64,000 bases of DNA from Citromicrobium sp. JLT1363. Its GTDB lineage: Bacteria > Pseudomonadota > Alphaproteobacteria > Sphingomonadales > Sphingomonadaceae. The stretch lies in NCBI RefSeq assembly GCF_000186705.1, contig NZ_AEUE01000001.1, forward strand, positions 434,001-498,000. The letters are read 5' to 3'. Below, in pieces: positions 44,219 to 52,933 of this stretch. The translations under genes and the position numbers were made by a program. The notes beneath the pieces were generated by a model, which searched no databases, was not told the DNA's origin, and saw only the letters and a list, made by a program, of their open reading frames with translations. Numbering within the stretch: position 1 is the stretch's first letter; every line of letters begins with the position of its first letter.

Positions 44219-45106
44219 GTGCGCAAGAGCAGAATTCTTGAAGAGGACGATGCGCTCGACCTGATCGAAAGCGGGATGACCGTGTCGATTGGCGGGCACC
44301 TCAATTCGGCGCACCCGATGCTGCTGATCCGCGGCATGATCCGCCGGGGCCTGCACGATCTCACTATCGTGACCTCGGCGCAGGGCGGGCCGGAGATCGG
44401 CTTCCTGATCGCCGCGGGCTGCGTGCGCAAGCTCATCACCTCGGGCGTGCATGCCGAAAGCCTCGCCGCAATCGATCCGTGCTATCGCTACGCCGCGCAG
44501 AGCGGCGTGGTCGAAATCTGGGAGGCGGACGAGGGCATTTGCTACGCCGGGCTGAGGGCCGCTGCGCAGGGGCTGCCCTTTACTGTGTGGCACGGCGGCG
44601 TGGGCACCTCGATCCCCGATCTCAACCCGGACCTGAAGGTCATCGAAGACCCCTTCACCGGCAAGCCGATCTTGGCGGTGCCCGCGATCAAGCCCGATGT
44701 CGCGATCCTCCACGCGGCCTGCGCGGACGAATACGGCAACGTCCAGCACATCCACGGCTGGGGCGACCGCGCGCATTACCGCGCGGCGGACAAGACGATT
44801 GTGCAGGTCGAGAAAATCGTCGCCAATGAGGACATCCGCCGCGATCCCTCGCGCACCTCGATCATCGGCGCGGATGTCATCGTGCGCGCTCCCTTCGGCG
44901 CGCATCCCTTTGCGAGCCCGGGCCATTACCTGGAGGACCGCGAGTTCATCGGCGAATATGTCTCCACTGCGAGCCAGGCCCACAAGACGGGCGAAATGGC
45001 CCCTCTCGATACATTTGTGAAAGAGAGATTTGCTTCACCCGGCAACCATGTGGAATACCTAGAAAACATCGGGTTGCGGCGTTTGCTGTCGCTGCACGAA
45101 TACTGA
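44219..45106 (+). CDS. CoA-transferase-like subunit A (IpdA/GctA type)
   Basis: 295-residue alpha subunit, with VSIGGHLNSAHPMLLIRGMI, GVHAESLAAIDPCYR and VAILHAACADEYGNVQHIHG. The region VEIWEADEGICYAGLRAAAQGLPF places Glu105 near the position where IpdA carries its essential glutamate (knowledge of M. tuberculosis IpdAB, not proven here). It pairs with the beta-like subunit at 39942. The GTG at 44219 follows AGAGGG. The intervening genes have no homologue relationship to it. Confidence 0.83.
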   Translation: MRKSRILEEDDALDLIESGMTVSIGGHLNSAHPMLLIRGMIRRGLHDLTIVTSAQGGPEIGFLIAAGCVRKLITSGVHAESLAAIDPCYRYAAQSGVVEIWEADEGICYAGLRAAAQGLPFTVWHGGVGTSIPDLNPDLKVIEDPFTGKPILAVPAIKPDVAILHAACADEYGNVQHIHGWGDRAHYRAADKTIVQVEKIVANEDIRRDPSRTSIIGADVIVRAPFGAHPFASPGHYLEDREFIGEYVSTASQAHKTGEMAPLDTFVKERFASPGNHVEYLENIGLRRLLSLHEY

Positions 45107-45167
45107 AAGCCGGCAGGCGGATAAGGCCCGATAAAGGGCCGGGCGTCATGTCGGTCGAGGAGAGGAA

Positions 45168-45236
45168 ATGGGCCTGCTGCCATGCTGGCCACCATCGCAG
45201 CGTCGCCCCCGGGCCGCGCTCCGGGGTGGTGGATGA
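45168..45236 (+). CDS. Possible 22-codon leader ORF before the AraC gene
   Basis: ATG 45168 has a strong GAGGAGAGG site at 45157-45165. The frame reads MGLLPCWPPSQRRPRAALRG and ends at a TGA (45234-45236) that overlaps the ATG of the AraC gene at 45233 (ATGA). It is very rich in Pro and Arg. The coupling architecture suggests a leader peptide, but it may be fortuitous. Confidence 0.25.
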   Translation: MGLLPCWPPSQRRPRAALRGGG

Positions 45237-46225
45237 AATATACGACCTATTCCGGGTTCCAGGCCATCGTCCGGGCGATGGAGCATTACGGCATCGCGCG
45301 TGAGGCCGTGATCGACGAGCACGGAATTGCGCTCCCCGAGATTGCCGATAGCGGCCAGCATATTTCCCCGAAACTGACCGAGCAGTTGCTGCGCCTCGCG
45401 GTCACCGAGATCGACGATGCGGCCTTTCCGCTCAAGGTCGCGGAATTCATTTCGCCCAGCACCTTCGGCGAATTCTCGCTCGGGCTGCTGACCAGTTCCA
45501 GCCTGCGCAACTTCCTCACCCGGCTGACGAAGTATTACCCCTACATCGCGACTACGCAGAAGCTGCGCCTTGTGCGGGGCACGGACGAGGTCGTCCTCCT
45601 GAGCCATTTCGCCGAAAAGTCGATCGACGAGGATCTGCGGTCGGTCTGGACCGAAGTCACCCTCGCCTTCGTATTCCGCTTCATGCGGCTGATGGGCCGG
45701 CCCGATTACAAGGCGTCGAAGATCGAGCTGACCCGCCCGTTCTGCGGCCAGGATATCGCGAGATATCGCGACTTCTTCGGTGTGGAGCCGACCTTCGGCG
45801 CCAGCCGGAATGCGATGCATCTGCCGCTGGCGGGCCTCGACGAACACCTTGCCAATGGCGGTTCGGAAATCGCCATCGAATACGAGCTGCGGATCGCGGA
45901 CAAGATTTCGGCCATCGAAGACAGCAACCTGCCGCTGCGGGTGCATGCCCTGCTGGTGAGGGAGCTGCCCCGGCAAATCCTGTCCAAGGAAATCGTCGCG
46001 TCGCATTTCGCGATGAGCCCCAAGACCTTCCAGAACAGGCTGGGGGAGGCGGGGACGAGCTACCAGCGCCTGCTCGACGAGGCGCGGCGCGAGCTGGCCG
46101 AGCTGTATCTGCCGTTTCCGGATATCACGCTGGCCGAGGTTGCCGATCTTGTCGGCTATTCCGATGCGAGCAATTTCTGCCGTGCCTACAAGCGCTGGAC
46201 CGGGCACGTTCCGCGCTCGGACTGA
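45233..46225 (+). CDS. AraC-family transcriptional regulator (Arabinose_bd type)
   Basis: 330 residues: N-terminal ligand-binding/dimerisation domain (about 1-215) of the OruR/ArgR-like AraC type and C-terminal AraC helix-turn-helix (about 235-330, with SPKTFQNRLGEAGTSYQRLLDEARRELA-type pattern and ITLAEVADLVGYSDASNFCRAYKRWTG). ATG 45233 is taken; an in-frame ATG at 45182 has no ribosome site at a normal distance. It sits between the two halves of the catabolic island and probably controls them. Confidence 0.87.
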   Translation: MKYTTYSGFQAIVRAMEHYGIAREAVIDEHGIALPEIADSGQHISPKLTEQLLRLAVTEIDDAAFPLKVAEFISPSTFGEFSLGLLTSSSLRNFLTRLTKYYPYIATTQKLRLVRGTDEVVLLSHFAEKSIDEDLRSVWTEVTLAFVFRFMRLMGRPDYKASKIELTRPFCGQDIARYRDFFGVEPTFGASRNAMHLPLAGLDEHLANGGSEIAIEYELRIADKISAIEDSNLPLRVHALLVRELPRQILSKEIVASHFAMSPKTFQNRLGEAGTSYQRLLDEARRELAELYLPFPDITLAEVADLVGYSDASNFCRAYKRWTGHVPRSD

Positions 46226-46231
46226 CAGGCC

Positions 46232-46993
46232 TCAGCGCTTGCCGAAGGAATCGATCAGCTTGCGCGATTCCTCGGTCAGCACCAGTTCCGCCTGAACCCG
46301 GGCTTCGTCGCGCAATGCCTCGTCGAGCGTTGCGGTCGCGGCGAAATCGAACTGCCGTTTCATCGCTGCGAGTGCCGGGGCGGTTGAGTTGGCGATCATC
46401 TCCGCCGCGATGGCTCTCGCGCCGTCGAGCAGCTCGTCTTCGGCAAAGACCTCCATTGCCAGCCCCCAGTCCTTCGCGGTCTCTGCATCGAGCGCGGCGC
46501 CCGTCAGCGCCATTTGCCGCGCGCGGTGCTGCCCGATGGATCGCATCAGCGTCCACGAAGCGCCCAGATCCATGCCCACGCCGATCTTGCCGAAGCTGAG
46601 GATGAACCTTGCGGATTGCGCGGCGACGATCAGGTCGCAGGCCAGCGCGAGGCTGCATCCGGCCCCGGCCGCCGGGCCCCTTACCGCTGCAATCACGGGC
46701 AGGGGCGAACCGGTGATCCGCTGGGCGAGTGGATTGAGATGATCGTTGATCCACGTCTCGAACGCGCCATCGCGCATGTCGACGATCTCGGACGTCAGGT
46801 TCGCGCCCGAGCAGAAGCCGCGCCCCGCGCCGGTCAGGACCACAGCGTCGACCTGCGCGCTCCGTTCGCACTCGGTCAGCGTGTCGAGAAACGCGGTCAT
46901 CATGGCAGGATTGAGCGCATTGAGCGTCTGCGGATCGTTCAACGTGATCGTGGCGACACCATCTGCGATGTCCGTGTTCACATAGCCGCCCAT
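46232..46993 (-). CDS. Enoyl-CoA hydratase/isomerase (crotonase) 2
   Basis: 253 residues. Crotonase motifs: NALNPAMM, TGAGRGFCSGANL and VRGPAAGAGCSLALACDL. The 3' end of the gene faces the AraC gene with 6 bases between stops. The ATG at 46993 (alternative 46996) follows GGAGG. Expression is divergent from the ligase gene. Sequence is PaaG-like (2-(1,2-epoxy)acetyl-CoA isomerase or enoyl-CoA isomerase); the substrate is unknown. Its ribosome site lies next to a small stem-loop (CCAGCGC/GCGCTGG). Confidence 0.87.
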   Translation of the reverse strand: MGGYVNTDIADGVATITLNDPQTLNALNPAMMTAFLDTLTECERSAQVDAVVLTGAGRGFCSGANLTSEIVDMRDGAFETWINDHLNPLAQRITGSPLPVIAAVRGPAAGAGCSLALACDLIVAAQSARFILSFGKIGVGMDLGASWTLMRSIGQHRARQMALTGAALDAETAKDWGLAMEVFAEDELLDGARAIAAEMIANSTAPALAAMKRQFDFAATATLDEALRDEARVQAELVLTEESRKLIDSFGKR

Positions 46994-47320
46994 CATGTCC
47001 CTCCAGCGCCCGCGCGCTTTTTCGCGCTGGCGCATCCCTACCCTACGCGACGCATCAAATGGGGCAGCAATTTCGGTCATACCGGCGATTCCGCGCCCGC
47101 CCATGGGAGCGGCCAAATACGCTGCCTGTTGTGACCAATAGAATTGTCCGGGCAGACAATCCGGCTCGTCCCGAATGCCATATTGTCGGGAGACAGAGGC
47201 ACCTGACCCGACGCGGGCAGAACAGGGGCCCGAAACAATCAGGCCTGCCCGGATCCCGCCGCGATGCGGGGCCGGAAAACGATCGAAGGATCGCAGCTGG
47301 CCGGTGAGGGAGAGTCGGGC
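46994..47320. other. 327-base divergent region with ATTGTC inverted repeat
   Basis: No gene found. It contains ATTGTC (47143-47148) and GACAAT (47155-47160) separated by 6 bases, and a third ATTGTC at 47182-47187. Related GACAATCC occurs near 39346 in the other divergent region of the same island. The promoters for crotonase 2 and the ligase must be here, but I cannot assign -35/-10 elements. Confidence 0.5.
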
Positions 47321-48982
47321 ATGCTCATGGCATCCGGGGAAGTCGATCTGCTGGCCGCTTTCCGGCGACACCGGGCGGAAAAGGGCGACGAGCCCTACCT
47401 GATAGATCGCGGCACCCGATCGTACACCTGGGCAGAAGGCGTCGATCTCATCGAAGCCATCGCCAGATCGCTTGCTGCAGTCGTGGGCGGTCGGGGCGAG
47501 CGGGTGGCGATCCTTTCGAACAATTGTTCCGCCTGGGTCCTGGCCGACTGGGGCATCATGCTCGGCGGCCATATCTCGCTGCCGCTGTTCCCGTCGATGA
47601 CCGCGGACAAGGTCTCCGGCGTATTCGAAAGGGTCGGGCCGCGGCTGCTCTTCATCGGCGAGGCGGCTAACTGGGAAGCGGTGAAGGCCGTGTTGCCCGC
47701 TGGCATGACCGTGGTGGCGCTGCCGCACATCGAGCCGCCCGAGGGTGCGATGTCCTTCGCCGAATTCCTGCGTGCCGGCGAGGGCGAGGAGATGCCCGTG
47801 GACGTTTCGGCAGACGACCTGTGCACGCTGATCCTGACCTCGGGAACGACCGGGCACCCAAAGGCGGTGATGCATTCGCAGCAGTCGCTGACCAACATCG
47901 CGACCTCTTTCGTCAAGCTGACCGGTCAGGACCGGCTCGAGGACATTCACCTCTTCTGCCACCTTCCGCTCGGCCATATCGGCGAGAAGACGGTCAGCGT
48001 TTACCAGTCCGTGCTGACGGGTGCGACGATCACCTTCAGCCGGGGCCCGGCATTCTTCCTCGAAGACCTCCGCCATGCCCGCCCGACCCTGATGCTCGCC
48101 GTGCCCCGCTTGTGGGAGCTCCTGCTGGGGACCGCGTCCGAGAAGTTCGGCCTGTCCGCCGCGCAGGTCTCGCAACTCGCCGCGAACCCGGATCCCGAGC
48201 TCGGTCGGAAGGTGCGGGAATTCCTCGGCGTGGACCGGGTCGAATGCGCGATCAGCGGCGGGGCGATCTGCCCGCCCTACGTCAAGAACTGCTTCAAGGC
48301 CTTCGGATTCCAGATTTCGGACTTCTACGGGCAGACCGAAATCCTTCCGCTTGCCTATGACGGCGATGGCGAGGCGAACGACAGCGTCGGCCGCGCCGCC
48401 CCCGAATTCGAGCTGCGCATCGCACCCGATGGCGAGATCCTCGGTCGCGGGCCGGGCATGGCGCTGGGCTACTTTCGCGACGAGGAAAGCACGCGCAGGA
48501 CCTTCCGCGACGGCTGGGTCCACACCGGCGACAAGGGCCGGCTCGACGATGCCGGCAACCTGTTCATCACCGGCCGTGTCAGCGAGGAATTCAAGACCGC
48601 AAAGGGCAAGTTCGTCGCGCCCGGCCCGATCGAAAAACGCTATTCCGGGATCGCGCTGGTCGAACAATGCGCGCTCGTCGGCCTCGGGCTGACCCAGCCG
48701 GTCATCCTGTGCACCTTGAGCGCCGCCGCCCGGGCGATGGAGCGTGCCGAGATCGAGCGCCAGCTGCTGGCCGGGACCGACAAGCTGAACCAGGAGCTCG
48801 AGAAGCACGAAAGGATCGCCGGCATCCTGATTTGCGGCTCGCCCTGGACCATCGAGGACGGCCTGCTCACGCACACGCAGAAGATCATCCGGCCCAAGCT
48901 CACCGAGAGGTTCGCGGACGAGATCGACCGGTTCGATGTGCCGCTTTCCGCAGGTGAGCGGGGCATCGTGCGGTGGGCCTGA
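47321..48982 (+). CDS. Long-chain-type acyl-CoA synthetase (FadD-like)
   Basis: 553-residue AMP-forming ligase with LILTSGTTGHPKAVMHS (P-loop), AISGGAICPPYVK and YGQTEILPLAYDG, and GWVHTGDKGRLDDAGNLFITGR. The A10-like catalytic lysine region (TAKGKFVAPGPIEK) is present. Domain length matches eukaryotic-type long-chain or bubblegum-like synthetases. ATG 47321 is preceded by GAGGGAGAG. Probably activates the carboxylic acid that the island degrades. Confidence 0.9.
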   Translation: MLMASGEVDLLAAFRRHRAEKGDEPYLIDRGTRSYTWAEGVDLIEAIARSLAAVVGGRGERVAILSNNCSAWVLADWGIMLGGHISLPLFPSMTADKVSGVFERVGPRLLFIGEAANWEAVKAVLPAGMTVVALPHIEPPEGAMSFAEFLRAGEGEEMPVDVSADDLCTLILTSGTTGHPKAVMHSQQSLTNIATSFVKLTGQDRLEDIHLFCHLPLGHIGEKTVSVYQSVLTGATITFSRGPAFFLEDLRHARPTLMLAVPRLWELLLGTASEKFGLSAAQVSQLAANPDPELGRKVREFLGVDRVECAISGGAICPPYVKNCFKAFGFQISDFYGQTEILPLAYDGDGEANDSVGRAAPEFELRIAPDGEILGRGPGMALGYFRDEESTRRTFRDGWVHTGDKGRLDDAGNLFITGRVSEEFKTAKGKFVAPGPIEKRYSGIALVEQCALVGLGLTQPVILCTLSAAARAMERAEIERQLLAGTDKLNQELEKHERIAGILICGSPWTIEDGLLTHTQKIIRPKLTERFADEIDRFDVPLSAGERGIVRWA

Positions 48983-49051
48983 CCGGCCGCGACCGACCGC
49001 TCCGGCACCGCCTCATTTTCTGATCACAACGCACGGCAGATTGGCAGCACA

Positions 49052-50227
49052 ATGTCCGACATTTCCAGATACGGCTTCGATGACGAGTACCAGCAGCTGT
49101 TCGATATGGTCGATCGCTACGCGCGGGAGAACCTGCACGAGCTCTCGGCCAAAATGGACGACGACGACTGGTTTCCGAAGGACGAGTACGCCAAGCTCTC
49201 CCAACTCGGAGTACTCGGCATCACGCTGCCGTCGGAATTGGGCGGCGCCGGAATGGATGAGGCCGCGCAGGCGATGGTCGCGCACGCGCTCGCCAAGTGG
49301 AACCCGTCGCTTTCGCTCAGCTACCTCGCCAGCGACAATCTGTGCGCCAACAATCTCAACCGCCACGGCAGCGATTTCCTGCGCGAGAAATACCTGCCCG
49401 GCTTCTGCGACGGCACGATTCTGGGCGCGCTGGGCATGACCGAGCCGGGCGCGGGCTCCGATGCGCTGGGAAGCATGGCGACCCGGGCACGGCGCGACGG
49501 CGACAATTACATTCTCAACGGGCGCAAGCTCTGGATCACCAATGGCCCCGAAGCCGACGTCGTCCTCGTCTATGCGAAGACCGACCCCGAGGCGGGCAAC
49601 CGGGGCATATCCGCCTTCCTCGTGGAAACGGGTTTTCCCGGTTTCGGGGTCGACAAGAAGCTCGACAAGATGGGCTATCGCGGCAGCCCGACCGGTGAGC
49701 TGGTGTTCGAGGATTGCGTCGTGCCCGCAGAGAACCTCGTCGGCGAAGAGAACAACGGCGTGCGCGTGATGATGAGCGGGCTGGACCTCGAGCGGGCGCT
49801 GCTCGCCGCCCACTGCGTAGGCATTTGCGAGCGGGCGCTGGAACTGTCGATCGACTGGGCAAAGAACCGCGAGCAGTTCGGCACGGCGATCGGCAACCAG
49901 CAGCTGGTCCAGCGAATGCTCGCGCACATGTATACCGATACGGCTTCGGCCCGAAATTTCTGTTACCAGATCATCCGCGAGTGCGAGGGGCTCACCGACG
50001 ATCAGGTGGGCCGCGGCGAAATCCATATGCGCACCGCTGCCAGCGTGCTGCTGGCGGGAGGCGCAATCAACCGCGTGCTCGACAACGGCATGCAGATCCA
50101 TGGCGGGATGGGCTTCATGCGGGAGATCGAGATCAACCGGCTCTACCGCTGCGCCAAGATACTCGAGATCGGGGCCGGCACGCGCGAGATCCGCGAGCTG
50201 ATCGTCGGTGGCGAACTGGTCAGGTAG
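49052..50227 (+). CDS. Acyl-CoA dehydrogenase, isovaleryl-CoA dehydrogenase-like
   Basis: 391-residue FAD flavoprotein. Motifs: LGALGMTEPGAGSDALGSMAT, KLWITNGPEADVVLVYAKT and IHGGMGFMREIEINRLYRCAKI. The catalytic base position follows the isovaleryl-CoA type: Glu247 in LDLERALL (helix G) and no Glu at the IGAGTREIRELI site, where medium-chain enzymes have it. It begins 69 bases after the ligase. Catalyses alpha,beta-desaturation of an acyl-CoA of unknown chain. Confidence 0.9.
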   Translation: MSDISRYGFDDEYQQLFDMVDRYARENLHELSAKMDDDDWFPKDEYAKLSQLGVLGITLPSELGGAGMDEAAQAMVAHALAKWNPSLSLSYLASDNLCANNLNRHGSDFLREKYLPGFCDGTILGALGMTEPGAGSDALGSMATRARRDGDNYILNGRKLWITNGPEADVVLVYAKTDPEAGNRGISAFLVETGFPGFGVDKKLDKMGYRGSPTGELVFEDCVVPAENLVGEENNGVRVMMSGLDLERALLAAHCVGICERALELSIDWAKNREQFGTAIGNQQLVQRMLAHMYTDTASARNFCYQIIRECEGLTDDQVGRGEIHMRTAASVLLAGGAINRVLDNGMQIHGGMGFMREIEINRLYRCAKILEIGAGTREIRELIVGGELVR

Positions 50228-50422
50228 GTGGCGAGCCTTCGCGTCCCGATGCGACCATCCGCCCACCCGAAATGACCAACCGAATTGCCACTTATGATTT
50301 TCTTGCCGGGTTAGCCTGAGGGCACTTGATCGCAAGTAATGGCTGAGACGTCCGACCGAACCAGGGCGCCAGCCGGGAGAACAAACGCCGGAACAACGCG
50401 GCGTATCGGGGAGGATAGCGCG

Positions 50423-52669
50423 ATGCACAAGACTTCTAAGACCACGCGGCGGAGCAAGCTGCTCTTTTCGGCGTGCGCACTGGCACTGGTCACCGGGTTC
50501 ACTGCGACTGAAGCGTCGGCGCAGGTGGAGGGATATTCCAACGAGATCATCGTCACGGCGCGCAAGAAGGAGGAGAATCTCCAGGACGTCCCGCTATCGG
50601 TCGCGGCACTGGGCGAAGAGCAGATCGACGCCCAGAAGATCCGCGACCTGTCGGACGTTTCGACCGGGATACCTAACGTCTCATTCCAGGATGTCGGCAC
50701 GCAGAAGGGCACCGCCAACTTCTCGATCCGCGGGCTTGGGATCAACAGCTCGATCCCGTCGATCGACCCGACCGTCGGCACCTTCGTCGACAATGTCTAT
50801 CTGGGGGTGAATGCTGGCCTCGTCTTCGATGTCTTCGATCTCGAAGGGATCGAGGTTCTGCGCGGGCCGCAGGGCATCCTGTTCGGGCGCAATGTCACCG
50901 GCGGCGCCGTACTGCTCAGGACGAAGCGGCCCGGCAACGAGTTCGAAGGGCAGGCCCGTGTGGCCGTCGACGGTGGCGGCGATGGTGGCCTGAACACATA
51001 TGTCATGGGCAGCGTCGGCGGGCCGATCGGCGACAATGTCAGGGCCAAGATTGCAGGCTATTACAACAAGGACGACGGCTGGTTCGAGAACCTCAACACG
51101 GGCGAGAACTTCGGCAAGCTCAAGCAGTTCATGATCCGCCCGGTGATCGAGTGGGAGCCGAGCGCCAACACCGAGCTGTTCCTGAAATACGAATATACCG
51201 AGATCGACGGCGACGGTCCCAACGGCCAATCGCACACCAACGGATCGGGCGTGCCGGGCTCGCCCGTCAATTTCGATCGCGACAGCTTCGACTTCAGCAT
51301 CAACACCGAAGGCTATCACCGCTCCAAGAGCCATTTCGCGACCGCCGAATTCAGCGTGTTCGTGGGCGCGAGCGGGCAGATCACCAATATCGCCGGATAC
51401 CGCAACCTGAGCCAGGATTCGCTCGCCGATCTCGACGCGCAGCCGATCTCGCTGTTCGACGCCCGGTTCCAGGTGGAATCCGAACAGTTCAGCAATGAAT
51501 TGCGCTACACCGGCCCGGTGGCCGAAGGTCTCGATCTCACCGCCGGGCTCTACTACTTCCAGAATCAGGTCGGCTATGGCGAGGGCCGCCGCCTTCTCGG
51601 CGCAGCCACGCCCACCGGTGCCCCCGCACTGACGCAGGACGGCGGCGGCGATTACAATGTGAAAACCTACGCCGCTTTCTTGACGGTGGACTATGCGCTG
51701 AGTTCGCAATGGTCCATCCTTGGCGGGCTGCGCTACACCTTCGAGGAAAAGTCGGTCGAGATCGCCTCGCTGAGCCTCAACGTGAACTCGCCATGCAGCA
51801 TCATCGATGACACCTGTGCCTTCGACTTCACCGACGACGCGAGCTGGAAGAGCCTCGACCCCAAGATCGGGCTGAGCTTCGAGCCGCGCGGGGATGTACT
51901 GATCTATTCGCACTGGGCGCGCGGGCACCGTTCGGGCGGATACAACCTGCGCAATACGGCTGCCGACACGGCGAACTTCGGGCCCGGCCCCTTCGACCAG
52001 GAGACGGTCGACAATTTCGAGATCGGCTGGAAGACGAACTGGGATTTCGGGCGCATCAACGGCGCGGTGTTCTACAACAATATCCGCGACATGCAGCGCG
52101 AAGTGCTGCTGACCGACCCGACCTCGGGCGTGGTTCAGCTGGTCCGCAACACCGCCGATGCGGAGATCCTCGGCTTCGAACTGGACGGGGTGTTCTTCCT
52201 GTCCCCGTCGCTCGTCCTCGATGCCTCGATCGGCTATATCGATGCCGACTACACCGACATCTTCTTCGACCTTTCGGGCGACGGAGTGATCAACCAGACC
52301 GATTATGAGCTGGCCATTCCGCGCGCGGCGGACCTGACCTGGTCGATCGGCCTCAATCACGATCTGCCGATCGGATCGTGGGGTACGCTGTCTTCCAGGG
52401 TCAGTTACTCCTATCGCGCCGAGGAGGCCTTCTCTGACGATAATCGCGGCTATATCGACCCGCAGGACATCCTGAATGCCGGGCTCGATCTTCGCACCAC
52501 GGACGATCGGTGGACCTTCTCGATCTACGGTCGCAACCTGCTCAACAGCGTGAAGCATGGGGGCGATGGGCAATTGCCGTCCAATCTCGGGCCGTTCCCC
52601 CTTGGCGGAACCTTCGCTCCGCTCACCAAGGGACGCGTGATCGGCGCGCAGATCACGCTGGATTTCTAG
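50423..52669 (+). CDS. TonB-dependent outer membrane receptor 3
   Basis: 748 residues; signal peptide (about 1-34, EASAQVE), TonB-box-like NEIIVTARKKEE, plug (DLEGIEVLRGPQGILFGRNVTGG) and barrel (HWARGHRSGGYNLRN), ending ITLDF. ATG 50423 has a GGGGAGGA site; the longer reading from 50339 would bury the signal peptide. It is on the same strand as the acyl-CoA dehydrogenase after a 195-base gap and is likely the uptake pore for the island's substrate. Confidence 0.92.
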   Translation: MHKTSKTTRRSKLLFSACALALVTGFTATEASAQVEGYSNEIIVTARKKEENLQDVPLSVAALGEEQIDAQKIRDLSDVSTGIPNVSFQDVGTQKGTANFSIRGLGINSSIPSIDPTVGTFVDNVYLGVNAGLVFDVFDLEGIEVLRGPQGILFGRNVTGGAVLLRTKRPGNEFEGQARVAVDGGGDGGLNTYVMGSVGGPIGDNVRAKIAGYYNKDDGWFENLNTGENFGKLKQFMIRPVIEWEPSANTELFLKYEYTEIDGDGPNGQSHTNGSGVPGSPVNFDRDSFDFSINTEGYHRSKSHFATAEFSVFVGASGQITNIAGYRNLSQDSLADLDAQPISLFDARFQVESEQFSNELRYTGPVAEGLDLTAGLYYFQNQVGYGEGRRLLGAATPTGAPALTQDGGGDYNVKTYAAFLTVDYALSSQWSILGGLRYTFEEKSVEIASLSLNVNSPCSIIDDTCAFDFTDDASWKSLDPKIGLSFEPRGDVLIYSHWARGHRSGGYNLRNTAADTANFGPGPFDQETVDNFEIGWKTNWDFGRINGAVFYNNIRDMQREVLLTDPTSGVVQLVRNTADAEILGFELDGVFFLSPSLVLDASIGYIDADYTDIFFDLSGDGVINQTDYELAIPRAADLTWSIGLNHDLPIGSWGTLSSRVSYSYRAEEAFSDDNRGYIDPQDILNAGLDLRTTDDRWTFSIYGRNLLNSVKHGGDGQLPSNLGPFPLGGTFAPLTKGRVIGAQITLDF

Positions 52670-52679
52670 GATGACTGGG

Positions 52680-52715
52680 CCGATCCGCTCAGGTCGACGG
52701 ACATGAGCGGATCGG
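52680..52715 (+). terminator. Hairpin after receptor 3
   Basis: CCGATCCGCTCA (52680-52691) and TGAGCGGATCGG (52704-52715) pair over 12 bases with a 12-base loop, 10 bases after the receptor stop. No T-run follows. It lies in the 264-base convergent gap between receptor 3 and the DUF2855 gene, in which I see nothing else. Confidence 0.55.
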
Positions 52716-52933
52716 GGCCTGTCGCAACTGACCGGGCGGATCAGGGGACCTTCCGATCGCCTGCAGTCGGCCGTGCGGCGTCTGGAGGCAGGCGATAGCG
52801 GTGCGGCGCCCCTGCCATATACGGAGAGTCGGCTCTCGGCCCAATTCCAGCCGTTCCGAAGCGCTTTCGACAGTCATCTATGCCGCGAGTGTAGCCGGAC
52901 AAAATTTGCGGCCGTGAGAGCATCGCTTGCGGG

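Noticed and set aside
45148-45291. A third-frame ORF starting at ATG 45148 before the AraC gene
   Set aside because: It lacks a good ribosome site and runs into the AraC coding region in another frame with no recognisable product.
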